Assembly (NCBI RefSeq): GCF_002865985.1
Contig: NZ_LNDD01000005.1
Span: 62,001 to 126,000 of the forward strand
Reading direction: 5' to 3'
DNA length: 64,000 bases
From: Thermotoga sp. SG1
GTDB taxonomy: Bacteria > Thermotogota > Thermotogae > Thermotogales > Thermotogaceae
This document shows, in pieces, positions 44,027-54,500 of the stretch. The notes beneath the pieces were generated by a model. The model did no database searches. It had not been told where the DNA came from and saw only the letters and a list, made by a program, of their open reading frames with translations. Position 1 is the stretch's first letter, and each line of letters starts with the position of its first letter. The translations under genes and the position numbers were made by a program.

Positions 44027-44494
44027 GTGGAGGGTATATTCCAGTTCGACACGAAGGCTGATCGTGTTCCATCTGCTGTTCTTGCCTACGTAGGAGATGC
44101 CGTTCTGGAACTCGTGTTTCGCCTGAGATTCGCTGGAAACTACAGAATCTCCACTATACACGAGAGGGTGAAAGAATGGACGTCGAAGCATGGGCAGGCA
44201 CGGATGTTAGAATCTCTCTGGAACTTTTTGACCGAAGAAGAACGGGAAGTTGTGAAAAGAGCGATGAACTCAAAGGCTGCCAAAAGGTATGGAAACGATC
44301 CACTTTACAGGAAAAGCACGGGGTTCGAAGCGCTCGTTGGCTATCTTTTCCTGAAGAGAGATTTTCAGCGAATTCAACAACTTCTGGCGGTGATGGACGT
44401 TGAGGGTGTACGGAAGGAAGATACTGGAGGAAGCACTCAGAAACAACGTTCCGATAAAGAAAGTTTTCTTTCAGAAGATGAAAAATCCAGGTAA
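44027..44494 (+). CDS. mrnC: Mini-ribonuclease III
   Basis: A 155-residue RNase III catalytic domain without the double-stranded RNA binding domain. LAYVGDAVLELVFRLR holds the catalytic acidic residues, and GNDPLYRKSTGFEALVGYLFL is the second conserved block. In Bacillus MrnC matures 23S rRNA. GTG 44027 follows GGGAGATG. The last 31 or so residues, after LLAVMDVEG, are charged and not conserved in appearance, and their DNA also encodes the start of the next gene in another frame. Confidence 0.92.
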   Translation: MEGIFQFDTKADRVPSAVLAYVGDAVLELVFRLRFAGNYRISTIHERVKEWTSKHGQARMLESLWNFLTEEEREVVKRAMNSKAAKRYGNDPLYRKSTGFEALVGYLFLKRDFQRIQQLLAVMDVEGVRKEDTGGSTQKQRSDKESFLSEDEKSR

Positions 44495-45128
44495 TTACTT
44501 TCTGTCTCTGATAAAACAGGTCGAAGAGAGGGGCATAAAATATTCCTTTGAGTCAGAGGAGAATTTAAGAAGGCTTTCAGGAACGAAGAAACATCAGGGA
44601 GTGGTTTTCGATATACAGGAATACAGGTACTCCTCCGTGGAAGAGATTCTGGAGTCGAAAACGTCCCCCCTGATAGTGATACTCGATCAGGTTCAGGATC
44701 CGCACAATCTGGGAGCCATCGTCAGGACCTCCGTTGGTGCTGGTGCAAGCGGTATCATCATTCCGAAAGACAAATCCGTGAAGGTGACAGAGACGGTGGT
44801 TAAAGTTTCTGCGGGAACAGTCTTCAGAGCAAAGATAGCGATCGTGACGAATCTTGCAAGAACAATAGAGGAACTCAAAGAGAAGGGGGTTTGGGTCTAT
44901 GCCTCCGACGTGAACGGAACACCCATCTACGAAGAGGACTTCACACTTCCAACCGCTTTTGTCTTCGGAAACGAAGGAGAGGGCATCAGAAGACTCGTGA
45001 AAGAAAAATGTGACAGAGTGCTGACCATCCCCATGGAAAGCGACATAGATTCTCTGAACGTTTCGGTGAGTGTGGGAATCGTCCTTTTCGAAGCAGTGAG
45101 GCAGAGGAGGATGAAGCGTGCTGAGTGA
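44400..45128 (+). CDS. rlmB: TrmH-family 2'-O-ribose RNA methyltransferase (RlmB-like)
   Basis: A 242-residue SPOUT enzyme: N-terminal substrate-binding domain (RVYGRKILEEAL) and C-terminal knotted domain with ILDQVQDPHNLGAIVRTS, FVFGNEGEGI and IPMESDIDSLNVSVSVGIVLFE. RlmB methylates G2251 of 23S rRNA in E. coli. TTG 44400 (or GTG 44406) is the start, giving 89-95 bases of overlap with mrnC. The pair mrnC-rlmB is conserved in Firmicutes as well. Confidence 0.93.
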   Translation: MRVYGRKILEEALRNNVPIKKVFFQKMKNPGNYFLSLIKQVEERGIKYSFESEENLRRLSGTKKHQGVVFDIQEYRYSSVEEILESKTSPLIVILDQVQDPHNLGAIVRTSVGAGASGIIIPKDKSVKVTETVVKVSAGTVFRAKIAIVTNLARTIEELKEKGVWVYASDVNGTPIYEEDFTLPTAFVFGNEGEGIRRLVKEKCDRVLTIPMESDIDSLNVSVSVGIVLFEAVRQRRMKRAE

Positions 45129-45897
45129 AATAGATCTCTTCATTCTGGATATGGATGGAACGTTCTACCTCGATGACTCCCTCCTTCCCGGTGCGGTAGA
45201 GTTTTTGGAAACCCTGAAAGCAAGAGGGAAAAAAGCAGTGTTTTTTACCAACAACTCTTCCCTTGGGTCTTCCGATTATGTAGAAAAACTGAGGAAAATG
45301 GGTGTTGACGTATCGGACGACTCTGTGATCACCTCAGGTGAGGTGACGGCAGAGTACATGTTGAGAAAGTACGGACCAAGCAGAATCTTTCTTCTGGGAA
45401 CTCCCCAGTTGCAAAGGGTTTTCGAAGAATACGGACATCTTGTGGTGGACGAAGATCCTGACTTTGTGGTTCTCGGTTTCGACAAGACCCTCACGTACGA
45501 AAAACTCAAGAAAGCCTGTATATTTCTGAGATCCGGGAAAGAATACATAGCCACCCATCCGGATGTGAACTGTCCTTCGAAGGAAGGACCCATTCCGGAT
45601 GCCGGTAGCATCATGGCGGCCATAGAAGCCTCGACCGGAAGAAGGCCGGGTGTCATAGTGGGAAAGCCGAACCCACTGGTGGTTGAGGTGATATCAAGGA
45701 AATTCAACGTTCCAAAAGAAAAGATGGCGATGGTCGGAGACAGACTCTACACCGACATAAAACTTGGGAAGAACGCCGGTATAGTCTCCATACTCGTTCT
45801 CACGGGAGAGACCATCCTGGAAGATCTGAAGTCTGCCAGCATAAAACCCGACTTTGTGTTCGAAAACCTGAAAGAACTATGCGAGGCTATCCAGTAG
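45118..45897 (+). CDS. NagD-type HAD phosphatase
   Basis: A 259-residue HAD subclass IIA phosphatase. Motif I LDMDGTFYLDD, motif II FFTNNSS, a mobile cap, the lysine in KPNPLVV, and motif IV VGDRLYTDIKLG. It resembles NagD and p-nitrophenyl phosphatases acting on sugar or nucleotide phosphates. GTG 45118 follows GAGGAGG and overlaps the rlmB stop. The 3' end overlaps the convergent aldo/keto reductase gene by 21 bases. Confidence 0.92.
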   Translation: MLSEIDLFILDMDGTFYLDDSLLPGAVEFLETLKARGKKAVFFTNNSSLGSSDYVEKLRKMGVDVSDDSVITSGEVTAEYMLRKYGPSRIFLLGTPQLQRVFEEYGHLVVDEDPDFVVLGFDKTLTYEKLKKACIFLRSGKEYIATHPDVNCPSKEGPIPDAGSIMAAIEASTGRRPGVIVGKPNPLVVEVISRKFNVPKEKMAMVGDRLYTDIKLGKNAGIVSILVLTGETILEDLKSASIKPDFVFENLKELCEAIQ

Positions 45898-46701
45898 TTT
45901 CATCTCTTCCTCTGTCAGATTTATCTTCGTTGCCTCCAGGTTCTCCCTGAGGTGTTCCGCTCTGCCCGCCTTTGGTATGGCGACAACACCTGGCTTTGCG
46001 AGAAGCCACGCCAGCATGATCTGAAACACGGTGGCGTTGTGGTTTTTCGCTACATTCTCAAGGGCAGTTTTCACCTTCTCCGAGAGGAGGGTTCTTCTCA
46101 GAGGCGAGTAGGCAACCAGCGTTATGCCGTTTTTCTGACAGAACTCCAGAAGGCCGTCTTTTTCTGGTTCTCTGTCTTCGATGTTGTACTTGACCTGATC
46201 ACAGACGATGGGTTCTTCCGATTTGTTGATCGCCTCTTCCAGGAGTTTTCTGTCAAAATTGGAAACACCGATGTATCTGATGAGGCCCTGTCTCACCCCT
46301 TCTGCCATTGCGGACAGAGTTTCCTCGAGTGGAACTTCAGGATTTGGCCAGTGGATGAGGTAAAGATCCACGTAATCTGTGTCGAGACGTTTCAAGGTGC
46401 TCTCCAGGGATCTCAAAAGATCGTCCCTTCTCAAGTGAGTTGGCCACACCTTCGACACTATGAACAGATCTTCCCTTTTGAATTCTTTGATCGCCTTTCC
46501 TATGAGTTCCTCCGTGTGTCCTCCTCCGTAGTACTCGGCGGTGTCTATGTGTGTGTATCCCATCCTTATCGCCGTTTTGAGAAGTTCTACCATCTCCTCG
46601 TCTCTCGAGTAATCCGGAGTTTCAAATCCACCTATTCCCCACGTACCAAGCCCAAGGGCGGGTATTTTCTCTCCTGTTCTTCCAAGTTTTTTGTATATCA
46701 T
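45877..46701 (-). CDS. aldo/keto reductase
   Basis: A 274-residue NADPH-dependent TIM-barrel reductase. Catalytic set: D53 and Y58 (HIDTAEYYG), K84 (VSKVW), H117 (LIHWP); the cofactor site is near AIPKAGRAEHLREN. The substrate is unknown. ATG 46701 with GGAGGCG upstream is the start; the frame stays open further upstream but that part has no conserved sequence and overlaps the threonine aldolase promoter. A TATAAT box lies at 46737-46732 on the minus strand. Confidence 0.92.
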   Translation of the reverse strand: MIYKKLGRTGEKIPALGLGTWGIGGFETPDYSRDEEMVELLKTAIRMGYTHIDTAEYYGGGHTEELIGKAIKEFKREDLFIVSKVWPTHLRRDDLLRSLESTLKRLDTDYVDLYLIHWPNPEVPLEETLSAMAEGVRQGLIRYIGVSNFDRKLLEEAINKSEEPIVCDQVKYNIEDREPEKDGLLEFCQKNGITLVAYSPLRRTLLSEKVKTALENVAKNHNATVFQIMLAWLLAKPGVVAIPKAGRAEHLRENLEATKINLTEEEMKLLDSLA

Positions 46702-46731
46702 TCTCAACGCCTCCTGAATTAGTCTGATATT

Positions 46732-46737
46732 ATTATA
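46732..46737 (-). promoter_or_regulatory. -10 box for the aldo/keto reductase gene
   Basis: A perfect TATAAT on the minus strand, 30 bases before the ATG at 46701. No good -35 box. It is divergent from the ltaA promoter 20 bases away. Confidence 0.45.
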
Positions 46738-46757
46738 ACTCATTCTCTGGGAAACGG

Positions 46758-46766
46758 TGATAGAAT
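46758..46766 (+). promoter_or_regulatory. extended -10 promoter TGATAGAAT for ltaA
   Basis: CGGTGATAGAATT at 46755-46767 is identical in 13 bases to the sequence before the MATE gene (6971-6983). It lies 28 bases before the ATG at 46795. Confidence 0.55.
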
Positions 46767-46794
46767 TCAAACAAAATCGATGGGAGGTGAAGAA

Positions 46795-47826
46795 ATGATA
46801 GATCTTCGTTCTGACACAGTCACAAAACCTACAGAAGAGATGAGAAAAGCGATGGCTCAGGCCGAAGTAGGAGACGATGTGTACGGGGAAGATCCCACAG
46901 TCAACGAACTGGAGAAACTTGCAGCGAAGATCTTCGGAAAGGAAGATGCTCTTTTCGTGCCATCTGGCACCATGGGAAACCAGGTCAGCATCATGGCACA
47001 CACTCAAAGAGGCGATGAGGTGATACTCGAGGCAAACAGTCACATCTTCTGGTACGAAGTTGGAGCCATGGCAGTTCTTTCAGGTGTCATGCCCCATCCC
47101 GTTGCCGGGAAAAACGGTGTTATGAACCCTGCCGATGTGAAGAGAGCCATAAGACCTGAAAACATCCACTTTCCCAGAACCTCTCTTATCACCATCGAAA
47201 ACACACACAACCGCTCCGGTGGCAGGGTAATACCCCTTGAGAATATGAAAGAGATCTACTCGATAGCCAAAGAATTCGGAATAAACGTCCATGTGGATGG
47301 TGCAAGAATCTTCAACGCTTCTGTTGCCTCCGGAATTTCTGTGAAGGAATACGCCAGGTATGCCGATTCCGTCATGTTCTGTCTCTCCAAAGGACTGTGT
47401 GCACCCGTTGGATCGGTAGTGGTCGGTGATAGCGAATTCATAAAAAAGGCAAGGAAGGCAAGAAAGATGCTCGGTGGCGGAATGAGGCAGGCGGGTGTTC
47501 TTGCCGCCGCCGGGATAATCGCCCTCACAAAGATGGTCGATCGTCTGAGAGAAGATCATGAGAACGCCAGATTCCTCGCCACGAAATTGAAGGAGATTGG
47601 ATACCAGATAAGCCCTGAAGATGTAGAAACCAACATGGTGATCCTGAGAACCAGCAACCTGAGGGTGAACGCTTCCATGTTTCTGAAAGAACTCGAGGAA
47701 AACGGTGTTCTGGCATCCGTTCTGTCTAACACGGAGATCAGACTGGTGACACACAAGGACGTCTCAAGATCGCAGATAGAAGATGCTCTGAACGTTTTTG
47801 AAAAACTCTTCAGAAAACTCTCCTGA
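46795..47826 (+). CDS. ltaA: low-specificity L-threonine aldolase
   Basis: A 343-residue PLP enzyme that splits threonine or allo-threonine to glycine and acetaldehyde. The PLP lysine is K199 in CLSKGLCAP, matching the lysine of the solved T. maritima enzyme as I recall. Other sites: [19 protein letters not shown] 46795 follows GGGAGGTG. In T. maritima the stretch after this gene leads into a glucan/mannan-use cluster; here a small exported protein follows instead. Confidence 0.95.
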   Translation: MIDLRSDTVTKPTEEMRKAMAQAEVGDDVYGEDPTVNELEKLAAKIFGKEDALFVPSGTMGNQVSIMAHTQRGDEVILEANSHIFWYEVGAMAVLSGVMPHPVAGKNGVMNPADVKRAIRPENIHFPRTSLITIENTHNRSGGRVIPLENMKEIYSIAKEFGINVHVDGARIFNASVASGISVKEYARYADSVMFCLSKGLCAPVGSVVVGDSEFIKKARKARKMLGGGMRQAGVLAAAGIIALTKMVDRLREDHENARFLATKLKEIGYQISPEDVETNMVILRTSNLRVNASMFLKELEENGVLASVLSNTEIRLVTHKDVSRSQIEDALNVFEKLFRKLS

Positions 47827-47902
47827 CACGAAAAAATTTCACGTTTTTTTCACGATCGAGGCGATAAGATGAAACCGAAGACCTTAAAGAGGAGGTGGTA
47901 GC

Positions 47903-48502
47903 ATGAAGAAGTTCCTTGTGGTGATGATGGTTCTTGTGGTGGCCATGGGACTCTTCGCGGCGGGCAGAGGTTTTGGCGGATACCCCATGGGTCCCGGATT
48001 CGACAGACAACCCCTGATGTATGAAAGAGAGAACTGTTTTGGCTACGGTGTGCCGGAGTATCACATGAGAACTGAGAGAGGTTTCAACTATGGCCTTGGA
48101 TTGAGGATCAGAGACGAAGAACAGTTGAAACTCGCATTCAAAACAAGAGTGGCAGAAGCGATAGACCAGTTGAATCTGAGCGATGATCAGTTGAAAGAAC
48201 TCTACGACATCGTCAAAGAGGCAAAAGAAAAGATCGACTCCCTGGAAGAGAAACTGGCACAACTGCGCGAAGAGTACTACAACGCACTGGTGAAAAGAGA
48301 TACAGAAACAGCAGAGGACCTTCAGGATCAGATATGGGACCTGAAAGATGAGATCAGCGACACCTACAGAGACTTTGTAAGAAAGGTGGATGACATCATA
48401 ACAGTTGACCAGTACAGAAGACTGGGAGGACTTGAAAGAATGCTCTTTGTTCTCCTCACAGACGAAGGGTTCGAGGTACTTCAGGATATGGTTCAGGAGT
48501 GA
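47903..48502 (+). CDS. small exported protein, Spy/CpxP-like
   Basis: A 199-residue protein with a signal peptide (MKKFLVVMMVLVVAMGLFAA), a Gly/Pro/aromatic-rich linker (about 21-65, one cysteine), and a helical C-terminus (about 70-170) with LSDDQLKELYDIVKEAKEKID and a coiled-coil stretch rich in Glu and Lys. The plan recalls periplasmic Spy/CpxP chaperones and the LTxxQ helices, but sequence similarity is weak. GAGGAGGTGG precedes the ATG. A strong terminator follows the stop, so it ends its own unit. Confidence 0.7.
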   Translation: MKKFLVVMMVLVVAMGLFAAGRGFGGYPMGPGFDRQPLMYERENCFGYGVPEYHMRTERGFNYGLGLRIRDEEQLKLAFKTRVAEAIDQLNLSDDQLKELYDIVKEAKEKIDSLEEKLAQLREEYYNALVKRDTETAEDLQDQIWDLKDEISDTYRDFVRKVDDIITVDQYRRLGGLERMLFVLLTDEGFEVLQDMVQE

Positions 48503-48524
48503 ATCTTTTTCCCCACCGCCCGGC

Positions 48525-48557
48525 GGGCCCCGCAAGGGGCCTGTTTTTCTTTTTTTG
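48525..48557 (+). terminator. rho-independent terminator after the Spy-like gene
   Basis: GGCCCC / GGGGCC stem (7 pairs with a terminal G-T) closed by a GCAA tetraloop, followed by TGTTTTTCTTTTTTT. Confidence 0.9.
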
Positions 48558-48575
48558 GTGTAATGTTGATGAATT

Positions 48576-48604
48576 TTGATCTTGATGTTTCTATATGGTA
48601 ATAT
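48576..48604 (+). promoter_or_regulatory. promoter TTGATC-17-TAATAT for the buk-ptb-vor operon
   Basis: TTGATC (48576-48581) and TAATAT (48599-48604), 17 bases apart, with TGG before the -10 so also extended. Directly downstream TTCC-GGAA-TTCC (48604-48620) gives two overlapping short inverted repeats at the start site. Confidence 0.65.
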
Positions 48605-48662
48605 TCCTATGGAACATTCCTTAAAAATGCTTGTAACATTTGGATAAAAAAGGGGTGGTAGG

Positions 48663-49738
48663 TTGTACAGAATTCTCGGCATAAATCCCGGATCGAGTTC
48701 CACAAAGATCGCCGTGTTCGAAGACGAAAGAAAGGTGTGTGAAGAGAGGATCTACCACAGTCTGGAGGAACTGAATGATTTCAAAAGAGTGATGGATCAA
48801 GAATCATTGCGAAGAGGTGCTGTTGAGAAATTCCTGAAAGATAACAACTACAGAATAGAAGATTTCGATGCCATCGCTGCTCGTGGAGGCATTCTTGAAC
48901 CGGTGCCCGGTGGCACCTATGTGGTGGACGATCATATGGTGGATTACCTTTTGAATCGCTCTCCGGTGGATCATGTTTCAAACCTGGCTGCCGTCATTGG
49001 GTACAGGTTGGGCAAACCGTATGGAATACCCTGCTTTGTTGTTGACCCTGTTTCCGTGGACGAAATGTGCGATGAGGCCAGATTCTCCGGGATCCCCGAA
49101 ATCGAAAGAAAGAGTTACTCTCATGCACTGAACATCAAAGCCGTGGCACGAAAGGTAGCAAAAGAAATAGGAAAGTCCTTTGAAGAAGCTAAGATGGTGG
49201 TTGTCCATCTTGGAAGTGGTATCTCTGTGGGTGCACTGAAGAATGGTCGGATGATAGATGTGAACAACGCCAACGATGAAGGTCCATTCAGTGTAGAACG
49301 AACGGGAGAACTTCCCGTTGGGGACGTGGTGAAAACAGCCTACTCCGCTAAATACTCTGCGGAGGATCTGAAGTGGAAATTCACCAAAAACGGTGGTTTG
49401 ATCTCCTACCTTGGTACAAGAAACCTGAAAGAAGCGATAAGGATGACGAAACGCTCATTTAAAGCACGATTGGTTATCGAAGCCATGGCATACCAGATAG
49501 CAAAGGAAATTGGAGGAATGTGTGCCGTTCTTGGAGAAAAGCCAGACGCCATAGTGATAACAGGTGGAATGGCCTTAGAGAAAAGATTTGTGGACACGAT
49601 AGTTGATCACGTTTCAAGTTTTGGAACGGTGAAAGTAATACCAGGAGATATGGAGATGGAGGCCCTCGCATTTGGAGTTCTGAGGGTCCTCCGAGGGGAA
49701 GAAAAAGCCAGAGATTATCGGGAGGCTAGAACAAAAAG

Positions 49739-49742
<4 letters not shown>
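48663..49742 (+). CDS. buk: butyrate kinase 1
   Basis: A 359-residue ASKHA-fold acyl kinase that makes ATP from acyl-phosphate and ADP. Phosphate-1 motif ILGINPGSSSTKIAVFE, phosphate-2 VVVHLGSGISVG, adenosine motif IVITGGMALEK. It acts on butyryl- or branched acyl-phosphates. The start is TTG 48663 after AAAGGGGTGG. First gene of a seven-gene operon; it overlaps ptb (ATGA). It differs clearly from the second kinase at 50598. Confidence 0.93.
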
Positions 49743-51737
<1,995 letters not shown>

Positions 51738-51757
51738 GAGAATCGGGGGGTGAAAGG

Positions 51758-51991
51758 ATGAGAGGATACATAATGATCGATTCGGAAAGATGTAAAGGCT
51801 GTGGTCTGTGCATCAATGTCTGTCCAGTCAAAGTGATAGGTTTTTCCAAAAAGTACAACTCTAAAGGTTACCACCCTGCCGAATACAAAGGAGAAGGTTG
51901 CATAGCGTGCGGACTGTGCTATCTCAGTTGTCCAGATGTCTGTATCACGGTCTTCCGTGATGTCAAGAAGAAGGAGAAGATGAAAGTTTGA
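51758..51991 (+). CDS. 2-oxoacid:ferredoxin oxidoreductase, delta (ferredoxin) subunit
   Basis: A 77-residue two-cluster ferredoxin-like subunit with CKGCGLCINVCP and CIACGLCYLSCP, each giving one 4Fe-4S cluster. It carries electrons from the thiamine site to external ferredoxin. ATG 51758 is seven bases after a GGGGGG run. It is followed 11 bases on by the alpha subunit. Confidence 0.92.
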   Translation: MRGYIMIDSERCKGCGLCINVCPVKVIGFSKKYNSKGYHPAEYKGEGCIACGLCYLSCPDVCITVFRDVKKKEKMKV

Positions 51992-52002
51992 GGAGTGATA
52001 GT

Positions 52003-53058
52003 ATGAAAAAGATCATGATGAAAGGCAACGAAGCGATAGCAGAGTCAGCCATAAGGGCGGGTTGTAGACTCTACTTTGCTTATCCCATCACACCTCAGAG
52101 TGAAATAGCCGAATACATGGCAAAAAGGCTTCCAGAAGTGGGAGGAGTTTTCCTTCAAACAGAGAGTGAAGTGGCAACCGTGAATATGGTGTACGGAGCT
52201 GCTTGTACGGGAAAGCGTGTTATGACCTCAACGTCTTCTCCCGGTTTCAGTTTGATGCAGGAAGGAATATCGTACATAGCCGGTGCAGAACTACCATGTG
52301 TTTTTGTCAATGTAGTCCGCGGTGGACCGGGACTTGGTAACATTCAGCCTTCCCAGGGCGACTATTTTCAGGCGGTGAAAGGAGGAGGGCACGGAGATTA
52401 CAGACTCATTGTTCTGGCTCCTTCAACGGTTCAGGAAGCCGTCGATCTGACACAACTTGCTTTTGACCTCGCTGACGAATACAGAAACCCCGTTCTTGTT
52501 CTGGCGGATGGAATGATAGGCCAGATGATGGAGCCGGTGGAGCTGCCGCCAGTGAGAGATCTGTCTACTTTACCTGATCACTCAGACTGGGCATTGACGG
52601 GTGCTAAAAACAGAGAACCTCACAGAATAGCTGCTTTCAACATAGATCCAGTTGGACTTGAACAGATGAACATACGATATCAGGAAAAATACAGGCGTAT
52701 TGAAGACAAAGAACAGCGATGGGAGGAGTACAGAGCAGACGATGTTGAATATCTGATGGTAGGATACGGAACCGTCGGTAGGATTTTAAAGAGCGTTGTG
52801 GACGAATTGAGAGAGGAAAAACTACCGGTGGGACTGTTCAGACCAGTAACTCTCTGGCCCTTCCCTCAAAAAAGGTTGGGTGAGATCTCAGAAAGGGTGA
52901 AATGTATCTTCGTGGTGGAGATGAGTTCCGGGCAGATGGTGGAGGACGTCAAGCTTTCGGTGAACGGAAAAGTTCCCGTCTATTTCTATGGACGGATGGG
53001 CGGGATCGTTCCAACACCCGAAGAGATATGTCTTGCCTTCAAGGAGGTGATACGATGA
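52003..53058 (+). CDS. 2-oxoacid:ferredoxin oxidoreductase, alpha subunit
   Basis: A 351-residue subunit with the pyrimidine-binding and transketolase C-terminal-like domains of the OFOR family: [65 protein letters not shown]. Size and subunit order (delta, alpha, beta, gamma) fit the KOR/VOR type rather than pyruvate oxidoreductase. ATG 52003 follows GAGGAG; the TTG at 51988 is less likely. The stop overlaps the beta subunit start. Confidence 0.92.
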   Translation: MKKIMMKGNEAIAESAIRAGCRLYFAYPITPQSEIAEYMAKRLPEVGGVFLQTESEVATVNMVYGAACTGKRVMTSTSSPGFSLMQEGISYIAGAELPCVFVNVVRGGPGLGNIQPSQGDYFQAVKGGGHGDYRLIVLAPSTVQEAVDLTQLAFDLADEYRNPVLVLADGMIGQMMEPVELPPVRDLSTLPDHSDWALTGAKNREPHRIAAFNIDPVGLEQMNIRYQEKYRRIEDKEQRWEEYRADDVEYLMVGYGTVGRILKSVVDELREEKLPVGLFRPVTLWPFPQKRLGEISERVKCIFVVEMSSGQMVEDVKLSVNGKVPVYFYGRMGGIVPTPEEICLAFKEVIR

Positions 53059-53798
53059 AAGTCATATTCGAAAGGCCAAAATCTCTGAACGACAAAGAGT
53101 TCACTTACTGCCCTGGCTGTCACCACGGAATAATTCATCGTCTGATAGCCGAAGTGATAGACGAACTGAACATACAGGACAGAACCATAATGGTTGCCCC
53201 TGTGGGATGTTCTGTTTTTGCCTACGAATTCTTCGATGTGGATGGAACCGTGGCCCCACATGGAAGAGCCCTTGCGGTGGCAACTGGTATTAAGAAAGCG
53301 TTGCCAGATAGCGTGGTCTTCACCTATCAGGGTGATGGAGACCTCGCGTCCATAGGCATAGCCGAAACCATCCATGCAGCCAATCGGGGAGAAAAACTGA
53401 CAACGATATTCGTGAACAACGCGGTGTACGGTATGACCGGAGGTCAGATGGCTCCAACGACACTGTTGGGACAAAAAACCACCACGAGTCCACGTGGAAG
53501 GAACGTGGAAAATGAAGGATTTCCGCTCCATGTTTCCGAACTTCTGAGTACGATCCCGGGTGTTGCATACCTTGAACGCACCGCCGTCAGTTCTCCTCGA
53601 GACATTCTGAACACAAAAAAAGCCATAAAAAAGGCGTTTCTTGCCCAATTGAAGGGTCTTGGGTTTGGACTTGTGGAAGTGTTGAGTACATGCCCAACCA
53701 ACTGGAAAATGACACCTGTGGAGGCTCAGAAGTGGCTTTTAGAAAACATGACAAAAGAGTTTCCTCCAAGGCTTTTCATAGATAAGGTGGGGGATTAA
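53055..53798 (+). CDS. 2-oxoacid:ferredoxin oxidoreductase, beta subunit
   Basis: A 247-residue thiamine-diphosphate subunit: [11 protein letters not shown] near the N-terminus (cluster/cofactor region) and the thiamine motif GDGDLASIG ... [21 protein letters not shown] 53055 follows AAGGAGGTGAT, and it overlaps the alpha stop by four bases. A longer open frame to 52902 lies inside the alpha gene and is not used. Confidence 0.93.
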   Translation: MKVIFERPKSLNDKEFTYCPGCHHGIIHRLIAEVIDELNIQDRTIMVAPVGCSVFAYEFFDVDGTVAPHGRALAVATGIKKALPDSVVFTYQGDGDLASIGIAETIHAANRGEKLTTIFVNNAVYGMTGGQMAPTTLLGQKTTTSPRGRNVENEGFPLHVSELLSTIPGVAYLERTAVSSPRDILNTKKAIKKAFLAQLKGLGFGLVEVLSTCPTNWKMTPVEAQKWLLENMTKEFPPRLFIDKVGD

Positions 53799-53799
53799 T

Positions 53800-54354
53800 A
53801 TGGGATATCACGCTATGGTGATAGCGGGATTTGGTGGACAAGGGATTATGCTTGCGGGGCAAATCGTAGCCATGGCGGCCGTCATTGAAGGAAAAAACGC
53901 CACATGGCTTCCTTCCTACGGTCCGGAGATGAGAGGAGGTACGGCAAACTGCACGGTCATCGTCGATGAAAAGCCTATCAATTCACCTGTTGTTGATCAT
54001 CCCACGGAAGTGATTGCGATGAATTTTCCATCGATGATGAAGTTCGGTCCAAAATTGAGGCAGGGGGGAATTCTTTTTGTGAATTCATCTATAGTCGAAC
54101 ACGTTCTGGAAAGGGACGATATTGAGATAGTAGAAATTCCTGCAAACGAGATAGCAGAAAAACTCGGAAGTGTAAAAGCAGCGAACATGGTAATGATTGG
54201 AGCCCTTCTAGAACTGACAAAAGTGGTGAGCTTTGAGGCCGTCAGAGAAGCTCTCGGTGAGAAAATCACTAGGCAGGATCTTTTGGAGATAGATCTGATG
54301 GCGCTTTCGAAGGGAAGAGAGTACATAAGAAAATCACATTGTGGGTCCTCTTGA
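53800..54354 (+). CDS. 2-oxoacid:ferredoxin oxidoreductase, gamma subunit
   Basis: A 184-residue gamma-type subunit: VIAGFGGQGIMLAGQIVAMAAVIEGKNATWLPSYGPEMRGG is the family signature. It binds CoA and assembles with the other three. GGTGGGG before ATG 53800. Last gene of the operon: TTGACA of the next promoter overlaps its stop codon. Confidence 0.93.
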   Translation: MGYHAMVIAGFGGQGIMLAGQIVAMAAVIEGKNATWLPSYGPEMRGGTANCTVIVDEKPINSPVVDHPTEVIAMNFPSMMKFGPKLRQGGILFVNSSIVEHVLERDDIEIVEIPANEIAEKLGSVKAANMVMIGALLELTKVVSFEAVREALGEKITRQDLLEIDLMALSKGREYIRKSHCGSS

Positions 54355-54384
54355 CAAGGTATCCCTTTTCTGAGAAAATAATAT
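54351..54384 (+). promoter_or_regulatory. promoter for tRNA-Asp
   Basis: A perfect TTGACA (54351-54356). The -10 is either GAAAAT at 54374-54379 (17-base spacing) or TAATAT at 54379-54384 (22 bases, too long). The tRNA starts at 54393. Confidence 0.6.
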
Positions 54385-54392
54385 TCGGTCCA

Positions 54393-54470
54393 GGGGACGT
54401 GGTGCAGCCCGGTTAGCATGCCGGTCTGTCACACCGGTGGTCGCGGGTTCAAATCCCGTCGTCCCCGCCA
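54393..54470 (+). tRNA. tRNA-Asp (anticodon GTC), CCA encoded
   Basis: A 78-base cloverleaf. The acceptor stem GGGGACG pairs with CGTCCCC, followed by the discriminator G and an encoded CCA. The anticodon loop CTGTCAC gives GTC (54428-54430) on a CCGGT/ACCGG stem. The T arm is GGG-TTCAAAT-CCC. GC-rich stems suit a hyperthermophile. Confidence 0.97.
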
Positions 54471-54476
54471 GACAAC

Positions 54477-54500
54477 AAAAGGGGCTCAATGCCCCTTTTT
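54477..54500. terminator. shared terminator for tRNA-Asp and uvrB
   Basis: AAAAGGGGC / GCCCCTTTT form a perfect 9-base stem around a 5-base loop, with a T run beyond on both strands (TTTTT on plus, TTTTGTTG on minus). The uvrB stop codon (54486-54488 on minus) lies in the loop. Confidence 0.9.

Noticed and set aside
46702-47043. An N-terminal extension of the aldo/keto reductase
   Set aside because: The upstream 114 codons have no AKR similarity and overlap the ltaA promoter and 5' coding region; ATG 46701 has a good ribosome site.
47826-47860. A-run and T-run after ltaA as a terminator
   Set aside because: The possible stem is all A-T (GAAAAAA with TTTTTTC) with no GC core, so it is unlikely to be stable in a hyperthermophile.
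47810-48703. A 297-codon minus-strand open frame across the small exported protein gene and the intergenic region
   Set aside because: It would read through a terminator hairpin and promoter; the plus-strand gene has a signal peptide and ribosome site.
54351-54384. TTGACA with TAATAT as a standard promoter pair for tRNA-Asp
   Set aside because: Spacing is 22 bases; I keep TTGACA as the -35 but regard GAAAAT at 17 bases as the better -10, with the choice left open.
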